Below, in pieces: positions 43,708 through 53,021 of a stretch of DNA of 64,000 bases. The stretch is taken from contig NZ_JARNTV010000004.1 of the NCBI RefSeq assembly GCF_029433115.1, positions 78,409 to 142,408 of the forward strand. Direction: 5' to 3'. Positions within the stretch are counted from its first letter, which is position 1; every line of letters begins with the position of its first letter. Origin of the DNA: Sphingomonas sp. AOB5. Its GTDB lineage: Bacteria > Pseudomonadota > Alphaproteobacteria > Sphingomonadales > Sphingomonadaceae. The position numbers and the translations under genes were made by a program. The notes below the pieces were generated by a model. That model was given only the letters and a program-made list of their open reading frames with translations, did not search any database and was not told where the DNA came from.

Positions 43708-44147
43708 TCCGCCGTATATCCATGATCGTGACGTGCCTGAGTCTAGCGCCGCTCGTCTCTGGCTGCGACAGCACCAAACTGGGCGCGGCCGATCAGCAGC
43801 GCCTCACCGATCAATTCTATCAGTACCTCAAGAGCAAGACGTTCCGAGCCAATGGCGCGGTGTCGTGCAGCGAGACCTTTGATCTCGGTCCTGCGCGCCT
43901 CCTGGACGCAACGTCGTCAGGCGACACCGGGAAGCTGCGCATCGCGGTCGAGGTGACCTACAAAGGACCCTATCGCTACTACCTAGGCCGCTATCCTGCG
44001 ATCCATCACCCCGGAGCCGTTTGCTATGGCGCGCCTCCGAATGGCTGGGATAATGGACAGATCAGCACCTCCCGCTACGAGGTGCTCGTGGAGCGGTGGG
44101 ATTCGGGATGGCGCATTAAACAGCCGCAGGACTTTCAACTGTTCTAG
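43704..44147 (+). CDS. lipoprotein, unknown function
   Basis: A 147-aa protein with lipobox PLVSGC (Cys21). Beta-rich and aromatic towards the end (YKGPYRYYLGRYPAIHHPG, YEVLVERWDSGWRIKQPQDF). Coupled to the previous lipoprotein (ATGA), so the two probably act together. No family recognised. Confidence 0.72.
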   Translation: MIRRISMIVTCLSLAPLVSGCDSTKLGAADQQRLTDQFYQYLKSKTFRANGAVSCSETFDLGPARLLDATSSGDTGKLRIAVEVTYKGPYRYYLGRYPAIHHPGAVCYGAPPNGWDNGQISTSRYEVLVERWDSGWRIKQPQDFQLF

Positions 44148-44213
44148 CTGCTGCTGGTTGAAAGACGCGCTGAGCCGATCGCTTGTGATGTTCGCTAGGC
44201 ACTAGTTGGGAAA

Positions 44214-44588
44214 ATGCGCGTGACGCTGGATATCTTATCAGGGCATCTTGCCGATCCGCAGGGCGCAAACCCGATCGTGGCCGCGGTTGCGTGGCTTGAA
44301 GGCACGCTTCTCGGCACAGTCGCAACTGCCGTAGCGGTGGTTGCGATTGCCTCAGTAGGCCTGGCTATGTTGGGGGCGCGCCTCGACCTTCGCCGCGGCG
44401 CGACCGTCATCATGGGCTGCTTTATTCTGTTTGGTGCGTCGAGCATCGTCGCCGGCGTGCGAAGCGCTTCAGCTTCATTTGGTGGTGATGGTGCGCAGCA
44501 TGTGGCCATAGACGAATCGCCGCCGATCGTCGTGCCTCCGTCTAAGCCTCGCAAAGACCCTTACGCCGGTGCGTCCTTGCTTCCTTAG
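44214..44588 (+). CDS. TrbC/VirB2-like pilin protein
   Basis: A 124-aa protein. NPIVAAVAWLEGTLLGTVAT then AVAVVAIASVGLAMLGARLD and RRGATVIMGCFILFGASSIV is the two-helix, basic-turn pattern of TrbC/VirB2 conjugative pilins. It lacks a clear cleaved signal peptide and has an extra proline-rich tail. No other T4SS channel gene is in the window, so it is an orphan. Confidence 0.75.
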   Translation: MRVTLDILSGHLADPQGANPIVAAVAWLEGTLLGTVATAVAVVAIASVGLAMLGARLDLRRGATVIMGCFILFGASSIVAGVRSASASFGGDGAQHVAIDESPPIVVPPSKPRKDPYAGASLLP

Positions 44589-44754
44589 TCGATGACATAG
44601 GAGCGTCTCGATGAGTTGCGATTGGCTCCATTATGGTATTAAATCGCTGATCGAAAGGGGGCGCCGATCTTTGCCTCCCCTTCGCAGCCGGGGGGCTTGT
44701 TATGAATGTGCTGCGCGCAATCGCGCTTGATGCCCTCGCGCAATGGGAGGGCAC

Positions 44755-45141
44755 GTGTCTCGAATAATCCGAACGAAGCTGCTGGTATCGTCAGCTATCA
44801 TCGGTCTCATAGGCGTGAGCGCTGCAAACGCCGAAGAAACCGTCGTCTACGTCTATGATGCGTTGGGTCGCCTGGTGGCCGTTCGAACGACAGGAACGGT
44901 CAACAACGGACAAACCAACTCCATCTGCTATGATCGGGCTGGAAACCGTCTCAAATATAAATCGGACCCATCTGCGACGCTGGCTACGTGCCTGCCGCTG
45001 GGGCCGGTTCCCGAGCCAAGTCCGCTTCCCACACCTACACCCAGCCCGACACCCACTCCGGCGCCAACCCCCACGCCAACACCGCCGGGGGGTGGAGACG
45101 ATGGGTGTCATTGGGTCGGTGAACAATATGTCTGCGAATAG
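44755..45141 (+). CDS. short secreted RHS-repeat protein
   Basis: A 128-aa protein. Signal peptide LLVSSAIIGLIGVSAANAEE is followed by a single YD-repeat unit (TVVYVYDALGRLVAVRTTGT) and a (TP)n linker (TPTPSPTPTPAPTPTPTPPG) ending in a C-terminal GCHWVGEQYVCE. GGGAGG sits before a GTG start at 44755. It is a truncated or accessory RHS unit leading the RHS cluster. Confidence 0.8.
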   Translation: MSRIIRTKLLVSSAIIGLIGVSAANAEETVVYVYDALGRLVAVRTTGTVNNGQTNSICYDRAGNRLKYKSDPSATLATCLPLGPVPEPSPLPTPTPSPTPTPAPTPTPTPPGGGDDGCHWVGEQYVCE

Positions 45142-45182
45142 CAAATTCGCAGCGTGATTCTTCTATATCGGGATGCAGTGAC

Positions 45183-47402
45183 ATGCACGTATTGACTGGC
45201 AGCGCACGCACCGTGTCGCGCGGCGGCAACCAGACAACCGACTCGAGAACGACCCTGTTGGCAAAATCTGCTCTGTCACTGGTGATGGTGCTTGCTCAAG
45301 TGACGTGTGGTTGGGAAGCCCACGCGCAGTCGCAGGCGCAGGTAAGCGCGCCTCCACCTGAGCAGTACACGATTTCACCAGGCGGCGTGGACATGCGCTC
45401 TGGCGTATATGCGTATCGTATGGCCGACCTGTCGGTGCCGAAGTTCGATCTTGAGCGCACCGACGCCGCCGGTCTTCCGGGTTCCCCCGCGCCGTTCGCC
45501 AGCATGGGGCATAACTGGAGTATCATGCTGACGGAACGTCGGCAGAATCTGATTTCTCATGCAATCGTGAGCGCAGGGCAGTCCGATTATCAGGTCTATG
45601 TCTCGGTCGATGGCCGGACCGAGACATTCCAGGCATTGGGCATCGATTGGCCCTTCGAACAAATGTCGCGGACACCGATGGCGCGTCTCGCCCATACCGG
45701 TTCGCGTGGCGCTGGTGGTGAAGTGTACACCTACACGGCTGCGGACGGCTCCACGATCGTGTTCAGAGCGCTGCCTGCGATCGGTGCAGCAGACTGCTCG
45801 ACTACAATACGATGCGCCTATGCGTCGGAAGTGAATGCGGTCGATGGCACGAAGTATACGCTGCAATATGATACCCGCACGACCGGCAACCGGGCGCGGC
45901 TGAAGAGCGTTACAAGCAGTCGTGGGTATCTGCTCCTGTTCGAATACACGAACGCCGACTGGAACCTAGTTACCAAGGCATGCATCTATAACCTTGCGGC
46001 TTCGCTGGCGCCGACAGACGGCCTTTGCTCGTCGGCTGCATTGGCCACCACCAGCTATAGCTATACCAGTTACGCGAGCGAGCCGAAGCTGGCCAGCGTT
46101 ACGGATGCGGCCGGCAAGGTGTGGACCTTCGCCTATGCGGCGGGAACGATCGGATCCAAGACATATCAGAAGGTCAGCTATTCCCGGCCCGATGAGACCA
46201 CCCCTTGGCTCGTCAACTGGACGGCGCCACAGAAGAACAGTTTCTTCGTCGACCAAGATGTCACCTGGAAGCAGGATTTCGCTGACGGATCGACCTATTC
46301 CTATAATTTCGACTTCAGCCCGAGCCAGATTGGCGCGCCTCCCGGGGCGCCAGAGCATGTGCTTGCTGGGGGCACCTACACAGATAATCTCGGACGCACG
46401 ACCACGGTAACTTTTGGTTTTCCGGAAGTCCCCTACTCGATGAGCAATCAGCTGCCGGGGTCCGGGACCGGCGTCATCCTGTTGTACCACCTGCAAAAGC
46501 CGACGCTCCCGGCAATTCTCACCAGCCGATCCGATCCGGACTATGATCTGAATGTCATGGCGAATGATCAGAGGGATGCGTTCAACAATGTCCTGCTGAC
46601 TTCCGATCTTCTCCAACAGGCGCACTGCAACGAGTGCTCTGGCCCAGCGGGATATAAGTTCAACATCGCATATCAAATCACGCCCGGACCGACGGCGGTT
46701 ACCGACGCGCTCGGACGAACGACAAGCTTCGATTATTGCGATAAGGCAGTCGTATACCCGCAATATGAGCCATTCACTTGTCTTACCGTGGGGTTGATCC
46801 AGTCATGGACAGACCCTGAAGGTATCCGGACGGAATATAAATATCTGAGCAGCCGTCGCACGGAGAGCCGGCGGATCGCGAAGCCGGGTTCGGGGCTGGT
46901 CGATATCGTCGAAAGTGCAACCTATTCGGACTGCACCTCGATGAAGGTCTGTCAGCAACCCCTGACCGTCACCGACGCCAATCAGAACACCACGACCTAT
47001 ACCTACGATCCAGCGCACGGAGGCGTTCTCACGGAAGTCAGGCCTGCGGTGAACGGCGTCTCCCCCGCGAAGAAATACAGCTATTCGCAGCGATATGCGT
47101 GGATCAAGAACAGCGGCGGCGGATACAGCCAATCGACTGCCGCGCAGTGGCTGCTGACCGAGGTCAGGACGTGTATCTCAAGCACGTTGAACCTGACTAC
47201 AGGGACCTGTGCCGCCGGAACATCCGATCTTGTGATAACCAACTATGATTATGGCCCGGATTCGGGGCCGAACAATCTGTTGCTTCGTGGAACGGTCGTG
47301 ACGTCGAACGGGACCAGTCTGCGAACCTGCTATGGGTACGATAAGGCAGGCAACAAGATCAGCGAGACCACACCGCGTGCGGAGTTGACCGCATGTCTGT
47401 GA
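45183..47402 (+). CDS. secreted RHS-repeat protein, N-terminal portion gene
   Basis: A 739-aa protein with a signal peptide around residues 28-49 ([20 protein letters not shown]). Long beta-rich YD-type repeats follow: [20 protein letters not shown] near the start, [46 protein letters not shown]. No conserved RHS core or toxin tip at the C-terminus. Its stop (47400-47402) lies inside the next gene, so it probably forms the first part of a split RHS shell. Confidence 0.85.
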   Translation: MHVLTGSARTVSRGGNQTTDSRTTLLAKSALSLVMVLAQVTCGWEAHAQSQAQVSAPPPEQYTISPGGVDMRSGVYAYRMADLSVPKFDLERTDAAGLPGSPAPFASMGHNWSIMLTERRQNLISHAIVSAGQSDYQVYVSVDGRTETFQALGIDWPFEQMSRTPMARLAHTGSRGAGGEVYTYTAADGSTIVFRALPAIGAADCSTTIRCAYASEVNAVDGTKYTLQYDTRTTGNRARLKSVTSSRGYLLLFEYTNADWNLVTKACIYNLAASLAPTDGLCSSAALATTSYSYTSYASEPKLASVTDAAGKVWTFAYAAGTIGSKTYQKVSYSRPDETTPWLVNWTAPQKNSFFVDQDVTWKQDFADGSTYSYNFDFSPSQIGAPPGAPEHVLAGGTYTDNLGRTTTVTFGFPEVPYSMSNQLPGSGTGVILLYHLQKPTLPAILTSRSDPDYDLNVMANDQRDAFNNVLLTSDLLQQAHCNECSGPAGYKFNIAYQITPGPTAVTDALGRTTSFDYCDKAVVYPQYEPFTCLTVGLIQSWTDPEGIRTEYKYLSSRRTESRRIAKPGSGLVDIVESATYSDCTSMKVCQQPLTVTDANQNTTTYTYDPAHGGVLTEVRPAVNGVSPAKKYSYSQRYAWIKNSGGGYSQSTAAQWLLTEVRTCISSTLNLTTGTCAAGTSDLVITNYDYGPDSGPNNLLLRGTVVTSNGTSLRTCYGYDKAGNKISETTPRAELTACL

Positions 47403-50038
47403 TCAAAAGCGGTTTCACTCGCCGCGCTGTGGCGACCCTGCTTCCTGCGCTGGCGCTGTTTTCAGTGGCCGGTGATGCCCATGCGCAGGCCAGCGCGTCC
47501 CGATTTACCAGTGGTACCCGCTATGACGTGATGCATCGGGTCACCGGTGTGATCAGCCCTGATCCTGACGAAACGGGTTCGATCAAGCACGCCGCTGTTC
47601 GTAATACATATGACAGTATCGGGCGCCTTATCCTGGTCGAAAAGGGCGAACTGGCCTCTTGGCAATCGGAAGACATCGCGCCTGCGAACTGGTCTGGCTT
47701 CACCGTCTACGAGAAGCTCGAGACTAGCTATGATGCGATGGATCGTAAGCGCACCCGCACGTTATACGGGCTAAACGGCTCCAACGTGTTCGTGCCGTTC
47801 TCGGTGACCCAATACAGTTATGATGCCGTGGGTCGGCTGGAATGCACAGCGGTCCGGATGAATCCTGCTTTCTATTCGGCGTTGCCGACAAGCGCGTGCG
47901 TGGGAACCGTCGGCCCAGCGGGTGCGGACCGTATCACCAAGCTGACATACGATGCCGCTGATCAGGTGACGAAGGTCACCAAGGGCTATGGGACGATCGT
48001 CGAGATCAACGACGCTACCTACGCGTACACTCTCACTGGCAAGCGGAAGGTGCTGATCGACGCTAACGGCAATGTCGCGACAATGAGCTATGACGGTCAC
48101 GATCGTCAAATCCGCTGGAACTTTCCGTCGAGCACCGCGATCGGCGCGGTTTCGACCACCGATTTCGAAGGTTATACTTACGACGCTAAGGGTAACCGCA
48201 CGAGCCTGCGAAAGCGCGACGGACAGGTCATCTCCTACAGCTACGACGCGCTTGGGCGGATGACACTAAAGGACGTGCCGGGCGGATCCTCACAAGACGT
48301 CTACTACGCCTATGACCTCCGCGGGCTTCAGACCCAGGCACGGTTCGGCTCGAGTTCGGGCCAAGGGATTACGACCGCCTATGACGGGTTCGGCCGGATC
48401 AGCTCCTCCACGACGAATCAGGGTGGCACGACGCGCACCCTGTCCTATCAATGGGATCGCAACGGCAACCGCACCCAAGTCACCCATCCTGACGGCGCCT
48501 ATTTTACCTATGACTATGACGATCTCGGACGCCTGATTGCGATCAAGGAAAATGGTACCACGCAGATCGCAAGCATTCCTTATGACAATCGTAACCGCCG
48601 CGCGAGCGATACACGCGGCGGCGTAACGACCACCTACGGCTATGACGCAGTATCTCGTCTGGCTAGCCTATCGAACGATCTTTCAGGCACCAGCGCAGAC
48701 GTCACGACGACGTTTGGCTACAACCCGGCGGGTCAGATTAACCAGCGGACGCGCAGCAACAACGACTATGCGTTCACCGCGAACTATGCGGTGGAGCGAA
48801 CCTATACCGTCAATGGTTTGAATCAGTATGGCACCGCAGGGCCTGCGAGCTTCTGCTACGACGACAATGGCAACCTAACCTCTGACGGGACGCGAGCGTT
48901 CCGCTACGATGTCGAGAACCGGCTGGTGGCGGCGCATGTTGCGACGGCAGGCTGCCCAGCGAGCTATACCGGAGCGCAGATCGCGGCGCTGACATGGGAT
49001 CCGCTGGGCCGGCTGTTCGAAACGTCCGATGGGTCTGCGGGCGTGGCGCGGTTCCTTTACGACGGCGACGAACTGGTCGCGGAGTATGACAGTAGTGGCA
49101 CGATCCTGCGGCGCTATGTCCATGGTGCCGGCAATGACGACCCACTGATCTGGTATGAAGGTTCACTCTACGCGACGCGGCGGTCGTTGCAGGTAGACCA
49201 TCAAGGCAGCGTGGTGTCCGTGGCGGATGCCAGTGGCGCGCTGATTACCGCCTATGCCTACGATGAGCATGGCATTCCCCAGGTGTTGACCCCCGGCGGT
49301 GCGATGGGCCGATTCCATTACACCGGTCAGGCATGGATCTCCGAGCTGGGCATGTATCATTACAAGGCCCGTATTTACTCGCCGACGCTTGGGCGGTTCC
49401 TGCAGGTCGATCCGATCGGGTATGAGGATCAGATAAATCTCTATGCGTATACCGGCGGCGACCCCATGAACCGCCGCGACCCGAGCGGACTTTGTTACAC
49501 CGACAAGGATGGCAGACAGTTCGGCATTTGCGCCCGAGGTCCGCAGAGCCGCGATATGCAGGCCGCGATTGATATACAAATTAATGATCAGCGTTCTGGG
49601 GTTGGTGATGTAGAGCGGAGGCTGATTGCATCTAACCAGTTGATCACTGTCCTAACCCAGCCCAACAATAGCCGAGGGTTGCCAACCGGAGGGGGGGCGA
49701 TTGAACCAACCGGCGACAGAACGATGGGGAACTACGTCCTTTACGTCGATCCGATGAAATGGCGCTATCAGGCTCGTGATGGCCGAGGTGACATAATTAG
49801 GTACTTGATGCCGCTAGATGAGCTCCTTGAACATGAGTTGGCGGGTCACGGAAAGAACTTCCTAGATGCCGGACGCTGGGTCGGTGGCGAAACAGAAGCG
49901 CTGAGGGTTGAGAATGAATATCGTCAAAAAAAGGGTAGCCCCATCACCAGAAATAACGATGATCACAGGGGTGGCGGGGAAAGAACCAATCAAAGTCACT
50001 TTGATATTGCGGACATTGATTTCTCAATTAAAAATTAA
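47393..50038 (+). CDS. RHS protein with C-terminal metallopeptidase-like tip
   Basis: An 881-aa RHS-family protein with a signal peptide ([19 protein letters not shown]). Many YD repeats ([38 protein letters not shown]) lead to the conserved core end [20 protein letters not shown] with NRRDPSGL (~695-700). The last 181 residues are the variable tip: around 814 it has [17 protein letters not shown] and 24 residues later [19 protein letters not shown] is an HEXXXH spacing (as in M49 peptidases), not the canonical HEXXH. A zinc-dependent toxin is suggested; activity unproven. Confidence 0.82.
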   Translation: MSVIKSGFTRRAVATLLPALALFSVAGDAHAQASASRFTSGTRYDVMHRVTGVISPDPDETGSIKHAAVRNTYDSIGRLILVEKGELASWQSEDIAPANWSGFTVYEKLETSYDAMDRKRTRTLYGLNGSNVFVPFSVTQYSYDAVGRLECTAVRMNPAFYSALPTSACVGTVGPAGADRITKLTYDAADQVTKVTKGYGTIVEINDATYAYTLTGKRKVLIDANGNVATMSYDGHDRQIRWNFPSSTAIGAVSTTDFEGYTYDAKGNRTSLRKRDGQVISYSYDALGRMTLKDVPGGSSQDVYYAYDLRGLQTQARFGSSSGQGITTAYDGFGRISSSTTNQGGTTRTLSYQWDRNGNRTQVTHPDGAYFTYDYDDLGRLIAIKENGTTQIASIPYDNRNRRASDTRGGVTTTYGYDAVSRLASLSNDLSGTSADVTTTFGYNPAGQINQRTRSNNDYAFTANYAVERTYTVNGLNQYGTAGPASFCYDDNGNLTSDGTRAFRYDVENRLVAAHVATAGCPASYTGAQIAALTWDPLGRLFETSDGSAGVARFLYDGDELVAEYDSSGTILRRYVHGAGNDDPLIWYEGSLYATRRSLQVDHQGSVVSVADASGALITAYAYDEHGIPQVLTPGGAMGRFHYTGQAWISELGMYHYKARIYSPTLGRFLQVDPIGYEDQINLYAYTGGDPMNRRDPSGLCYTDKDGRQFGICARGPQSRDMQAAIDIQINDQRSGVGDVERRLIASNQLITVLTQPNNSRGLPTGGGAIEPTGDRTMGNYVLYVDPMKWRYQARDGRGDIIRYLMPLDELLEHELAGHGKNFLDAGRWVGGETEALRVENEYRQKKGSPITRNNDDHRGGGERTNQSHFDIADIDFSIKN

Positions 50039-50495
50039 ATTTATAACTGCATGCTTCGCAATAATAACCCTGTCGCATGGCAATTCATGCGCCCAAAGTA
50101 TAGCAGATATACCATCCGTACGAATTAATTCGATAGCGGGGGCGTGTATAAATAGCAGCGGTGAACAATTTGATCTTTCCACAGTAAATTTGATCTACAA
50201 CAAAACTATTAAATTAAAATGGCAGGGAAGTGAATATTACTCCATAGTAATAGGAGATAAACTCGCTATATCTAAAGATGAAAAAATAGGACAGTTTTAT
50301 CATCTATTTGACATACCGTATGTGATTAAAATCGAAGACAGATTAGATTTAATTGTATTGCACGCTGAGATTTTAGGTGATCATTATATATACTGGTCAG
50401 AAAGTTTCCGTAATATTCCATCTTCTCAAGGAATATTGAAATACTCGGGATCGGAATTGGTACCGGTATGCCAAGGCATCAGAATGCCAGAATAA
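50016..50495 (+). CDS. candidate immunity protein, AT-rich
   Basis: An in-frame open region from 49908 contains a signal-peptide-like stretch ([20 protein letters not shown]) and about 130 beta-rich residues. It directly follows the RHS toxin gene and is far richer in A/T than its surroundings, the usual pattern of a tip-immunity pair. The start is unclear; in-frame TTG codons at 50001, 50007 and 50016 would all fit, and 50016 is taken because it gives the shortest clean signal peptide. No homologue is recognised. Confidence 0.5.
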   Translation: MISQLKIKFITACFAIITLSHGNSCAQSIADIPSVRINSIAGACINSSGEQFDLSTVNLIYNKTIKLKWQGSEYYSIVIGDKLAISKDEKIGQFYHLFDIPYVIKIEDRLDLIVLHAEILGDHYIYWSESFRNIPSSQGILKYSGSELVPVCQGIRMPE

Positions 50496-50549
50496 CAATT
50501 AATTGATCATTATAGTTTTTTAAATCGAATTACATGAGAATTGTACGAA

Positions 50550-51056
50550 TTATCTCATGTCGCCTTCAATTTTCCCTGAATTAAGATGCGTAATCACAAC
50601 AGCTCCTGCAGAGAAGATTGTCATTTGCCGCGCTTCACTTTGCCAGGGCTTCCTGCGTGCCGGGAGCCGATGTGCAAGCACATCAACTCTATGAGCCACG
50701 GCTTCCGCAATCTCTTGGCGAGACTTCGCTCCAACCTTCAAGAAGCAATCGCGCACTTCCGCGTGACGGTAGAGGCAGGTCTCGATATTTCGGTGGCGGC
50801 ACAAGGTAACGATCTCGTTTTGAAGCTGCACGATCCGTCGCGCTCGCCGAGGTAATCCTTCTGCTTCTTCGAGAACAACGATGTTCGGGCTAAACCGATC
50901 TAGAAGACGCACAAGTTTCTGTAGCGACATCCAGTTCTTATCGCCCGTTGCTACAATGGTTCCCCAGTCGTGAGCAGCCTCGCCTTCAAAGATGACATAT
51001 CCCACGCCGCGGGCTCCACAATGGATACCCATAAGCCGAGAGCGAGACTCCATCAT
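50550..51056 (-). CDS. RuvC-like (RNase H fold) protein, degenerate active site
   Basis: A 168-aa protein with RuvC-family layout: LMGIHCGARGVGYVIFEGEA at the start, NIVVLEEAEG in the middle and a basic RRKPWQSEARQMTIFSAGAV near the end. In active members the first motif is IDPGxxGxG and the last FDAxALA; here Asp is His12 and the other Asp is Ser149. E63/E64 remains. It may have lost catalysis or work with a changed metal site. It overlaps the upstream XRE gene by four bases. Confidence 0.65.
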   Translation of the reverse strand: MMESRSRLMGIHCGARGVGYVIFEGEAAHDWGTIVATGDKNWMSLQKLVRLLDRFSPNIVVLEEAEGLPRRARRIVQLQNEIVTLCRHRNIETCLYRHAEVRDCFLKVGAKSRQEIAEAVAHRVDVLAHRLPARRKPWQSEARQMTIFSAGAVVITHLNSGKIEGDMR

Positions 51057-51397
51057 ACCAACTTGGTTCTACTGCTAATATTTTGAGCGATCTGTGAAAG
51101 GAGCGCCCGTCGATGCTCGGCCGTGGATCCCGTTTGGCCGTCGAGTTTCCGATCAAGCGCCGCAACCCGGCGCATCACCGCATCTTCCACTTCTTCGTAT
51201 AGGTGGGGAAAGAGCTTTCCGGGCAATTTCCCATAGATGACCTGCAACGCGAGGACGGCATCCAGTCGAAGCCTCTGCGCGTACGACGGGTCATCCTCCA
51301 GGCGCCCGATCGTCGATTGGGAAACGCCAATCAGGTCAGCAAGATCATATTGAGTAAGGGCGTGCTTACGCCGCAAAAGAACAATTTGGTGAGACAT
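51053..51397 (-). CDS. XRE-family regulator
   Basis: A 114-aa protein: IVLLRRKHALTQYDLADLIG then VSQSTIGRLEDDPSYAQRLR is the HTH; a C-terminal region with VEDAVMRRVAALDRKLDGQT follows. The ATG at 51397 is preferred over the longer frame. Co-transcribed with the RuvC-like gene. Confidence 0.85.
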   Translation of the reverse strand: MSHQIVLLRRKHALTQYDLADLIGVSQSTIGRLEDDPSYAQRLRLDAVLALQVIYGKLPGKLFPHLYEEVEDAVMRRVAALDRKLDGQTGSTAEHRRALLSQIAQNISSRTKLV

Positions 51398-51555
51398 ATG
51401 ATGAAGGTTAAGCGGCAGCAGCGCGCAATCTCCCGCCACTGCTATCATCGGGCATTCGCGCCAAATTCCTAAGGCGTCACCGCACCCGCACGAGAGGCCT
51501 CAGTGGTGAATTTTCGCGCTGAGGGTGGGATAAATCCAACACCGCTGTGCCCTCA

Positions 51556-52818
51556 TCAATTGATTTCCCCGAAGCGCGCCATAAGCTCCGCAACCTTCGA
51601 CTTCTCGTACGCAGGGATTACATAGATCCCCGCGCTTTTCCGCGTTTCGAGCCTTAACTGAGAGCGCACCATATGGCCGACCGACTTAATGGCGAGCGCG
51701 TTTCCGGTGGACGAGCTATACTCCCGCGCCAGCTTCGAAACCGATACGTGCGTCGTACCATCCTCGCGAAATAGGCGGTCCAGGATGCCCGCGATCGCGA
51801 TGTGTGGCTGTGAGGCGCGTCTGGCGCGCGCCCGCAGGTCTGCGTTGGCAAGATAGACACCGACCCGCTCCCGGGCCGCAGCGTCTTCGATCAGGCTCAG
51901 CAACGGTATCGCCATCTGGTTGCCGCGAGGCGACAAGGTTTCGAGCATACACGAAGGATCAATTGCAACGGTGTGACGTGCGGCAAATCGCCACGCCAGC
52001 AAGTCGTTTCGAAGCGCCTGTGCCTCAACCCGCAGCGTTGCTGGAGTGACGAGCGGAATCCCCGACCGAAGCGGACGCGCGCCCATTTCTTCGGTGATGC
52101 AGCGGCTCTCAAGTGCCTCGTCTGCAAAATGCTCACGCATGGCAATTATCTTGGGGCCGAAAACGCAGAATGCGGACGGGCTCAATTCCCGGTGGCGATT
52201 GGTCAGAGTTCGCAGCACAGGCAGGCCGCGCATAGTTCCGTTATTCAATATCTTGACCAGGTCCGCGGTGGAGTCTGAGAAACGAAAATCTGCTTCGTCT
52301 AATGCCATAACTCCTTGAAATGCGTTAATTATGTGAAATACCGGCGAGACGGTCGATGCGCCAGACGCGAAGAAGGACTTGTGGCAGAGAAGCCCAATCG
52401 CCAGCAGCGCCCTGCTCTTGCCCGACCCAAGCTCCCCACGGAGCCGCAGGATCGGTGCCTCGTTAAACGCGTCGTATACCCAGCTGAATAACACATAGTA
52501 TGCGGCCAGCTCCTCGAACGCAGGCGAAAGATCAACATAACGGTGCAGGAATGCGGTAATCTCAGCGACTAGTGCGGCCTGACTCTCATATCTGCCGATC
52601 GCGCTGGGTAGCGCGATACACCCCGAGGTAAGCAAGTTGTTCGTCGCACCGTACGGGATCAGAACTTCTCCATTCGGCAGCTCTATGCTGGCGAGAATAG
52701 CAGGGCCGGCGTCCGCCTTCGCGATAGCGAGCGAGGTGCCCACGTCTGGATCGTACAGCAGCTCAATCAACGTACCGTCCGGAAGTATTCGAGAGATCGT
52801 GGGAATGGGTGCGCTCAT
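51556..52818 (-). CDS. P-loop ATPase of mobile-element replication type
   Basis: A 420-aa protein. The P-loop is RLRGELGSGKSRALLAIGLL (about 128-140) and Walker B GVMALDEADFRF near 168; an arginine-finger-like RCITEEMGARPLRSG follows. The fold resembles superfamily 3 / primase-helicase-associated ATPases in prophages and islands that lack a clear primase domain. It is divergent from the serine recombinase, with about 200 bases between. Confidence 0.72.
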   Translation of the reverse strand: MSAPIPTISRILPDGTLIELLYDPDVGTSLAIAKADAGPAILASIELPNGEVLIPYGATNNLLTSGCIALPSAIGRYESQAALVAEITAFLHRYVDLSPAFEELAAYYVLFSWVYDAFNEAPILRLRGELGSGKSRALLAIGLLCHKSFFASGASTVSPVFHIINAFQGVMALDEADFRFSDSTADLVKILNNGTMRGLPVLRTLTNRHRELSPSAFCVFGPKIIAMREHFADEALESRCITEEMGARPLRSGIPLVTPATLRVEAQALRNDLLAWRFAARHTVAIDPSCMLETLSPRGNQMAIPLLSLIEDAAARERVGVYLANADLRARARRASQPHIAIAGILDRLFREDGTTHVSVSKLAREYSSSTGNALAIKSVGHMVRSQLRLETRKSAGIYVIPAYEKSKVAELMARFGEIN

Positions 52819-53021
52819 GGCTTAACGATACGCGAGGGGCGCGGGTCGAAGCAGGCGTCACCACACCCAACCATGGGTCGGATGCACCCGTGCGGCTATC
52901 GCCGCGCCCGAGGGACAATGCCTCCATGGATTCCCGACTTAGCAAGGCCAGGATAGAATCGATTCACCCGCAGCAATTCCCTCGTCAGGACTTGGGGGAC
53001 GTTGGGGACATCGCTCGCCCC

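Noticed and set aside
48800..50038. Canonical HEXXH zinc protease in the RHS tip
   Set aside because: The motif is HELAGH, with the second His five residues after the first; it does not meet HEXXH, so only an HEXXXH-type site is proposed.
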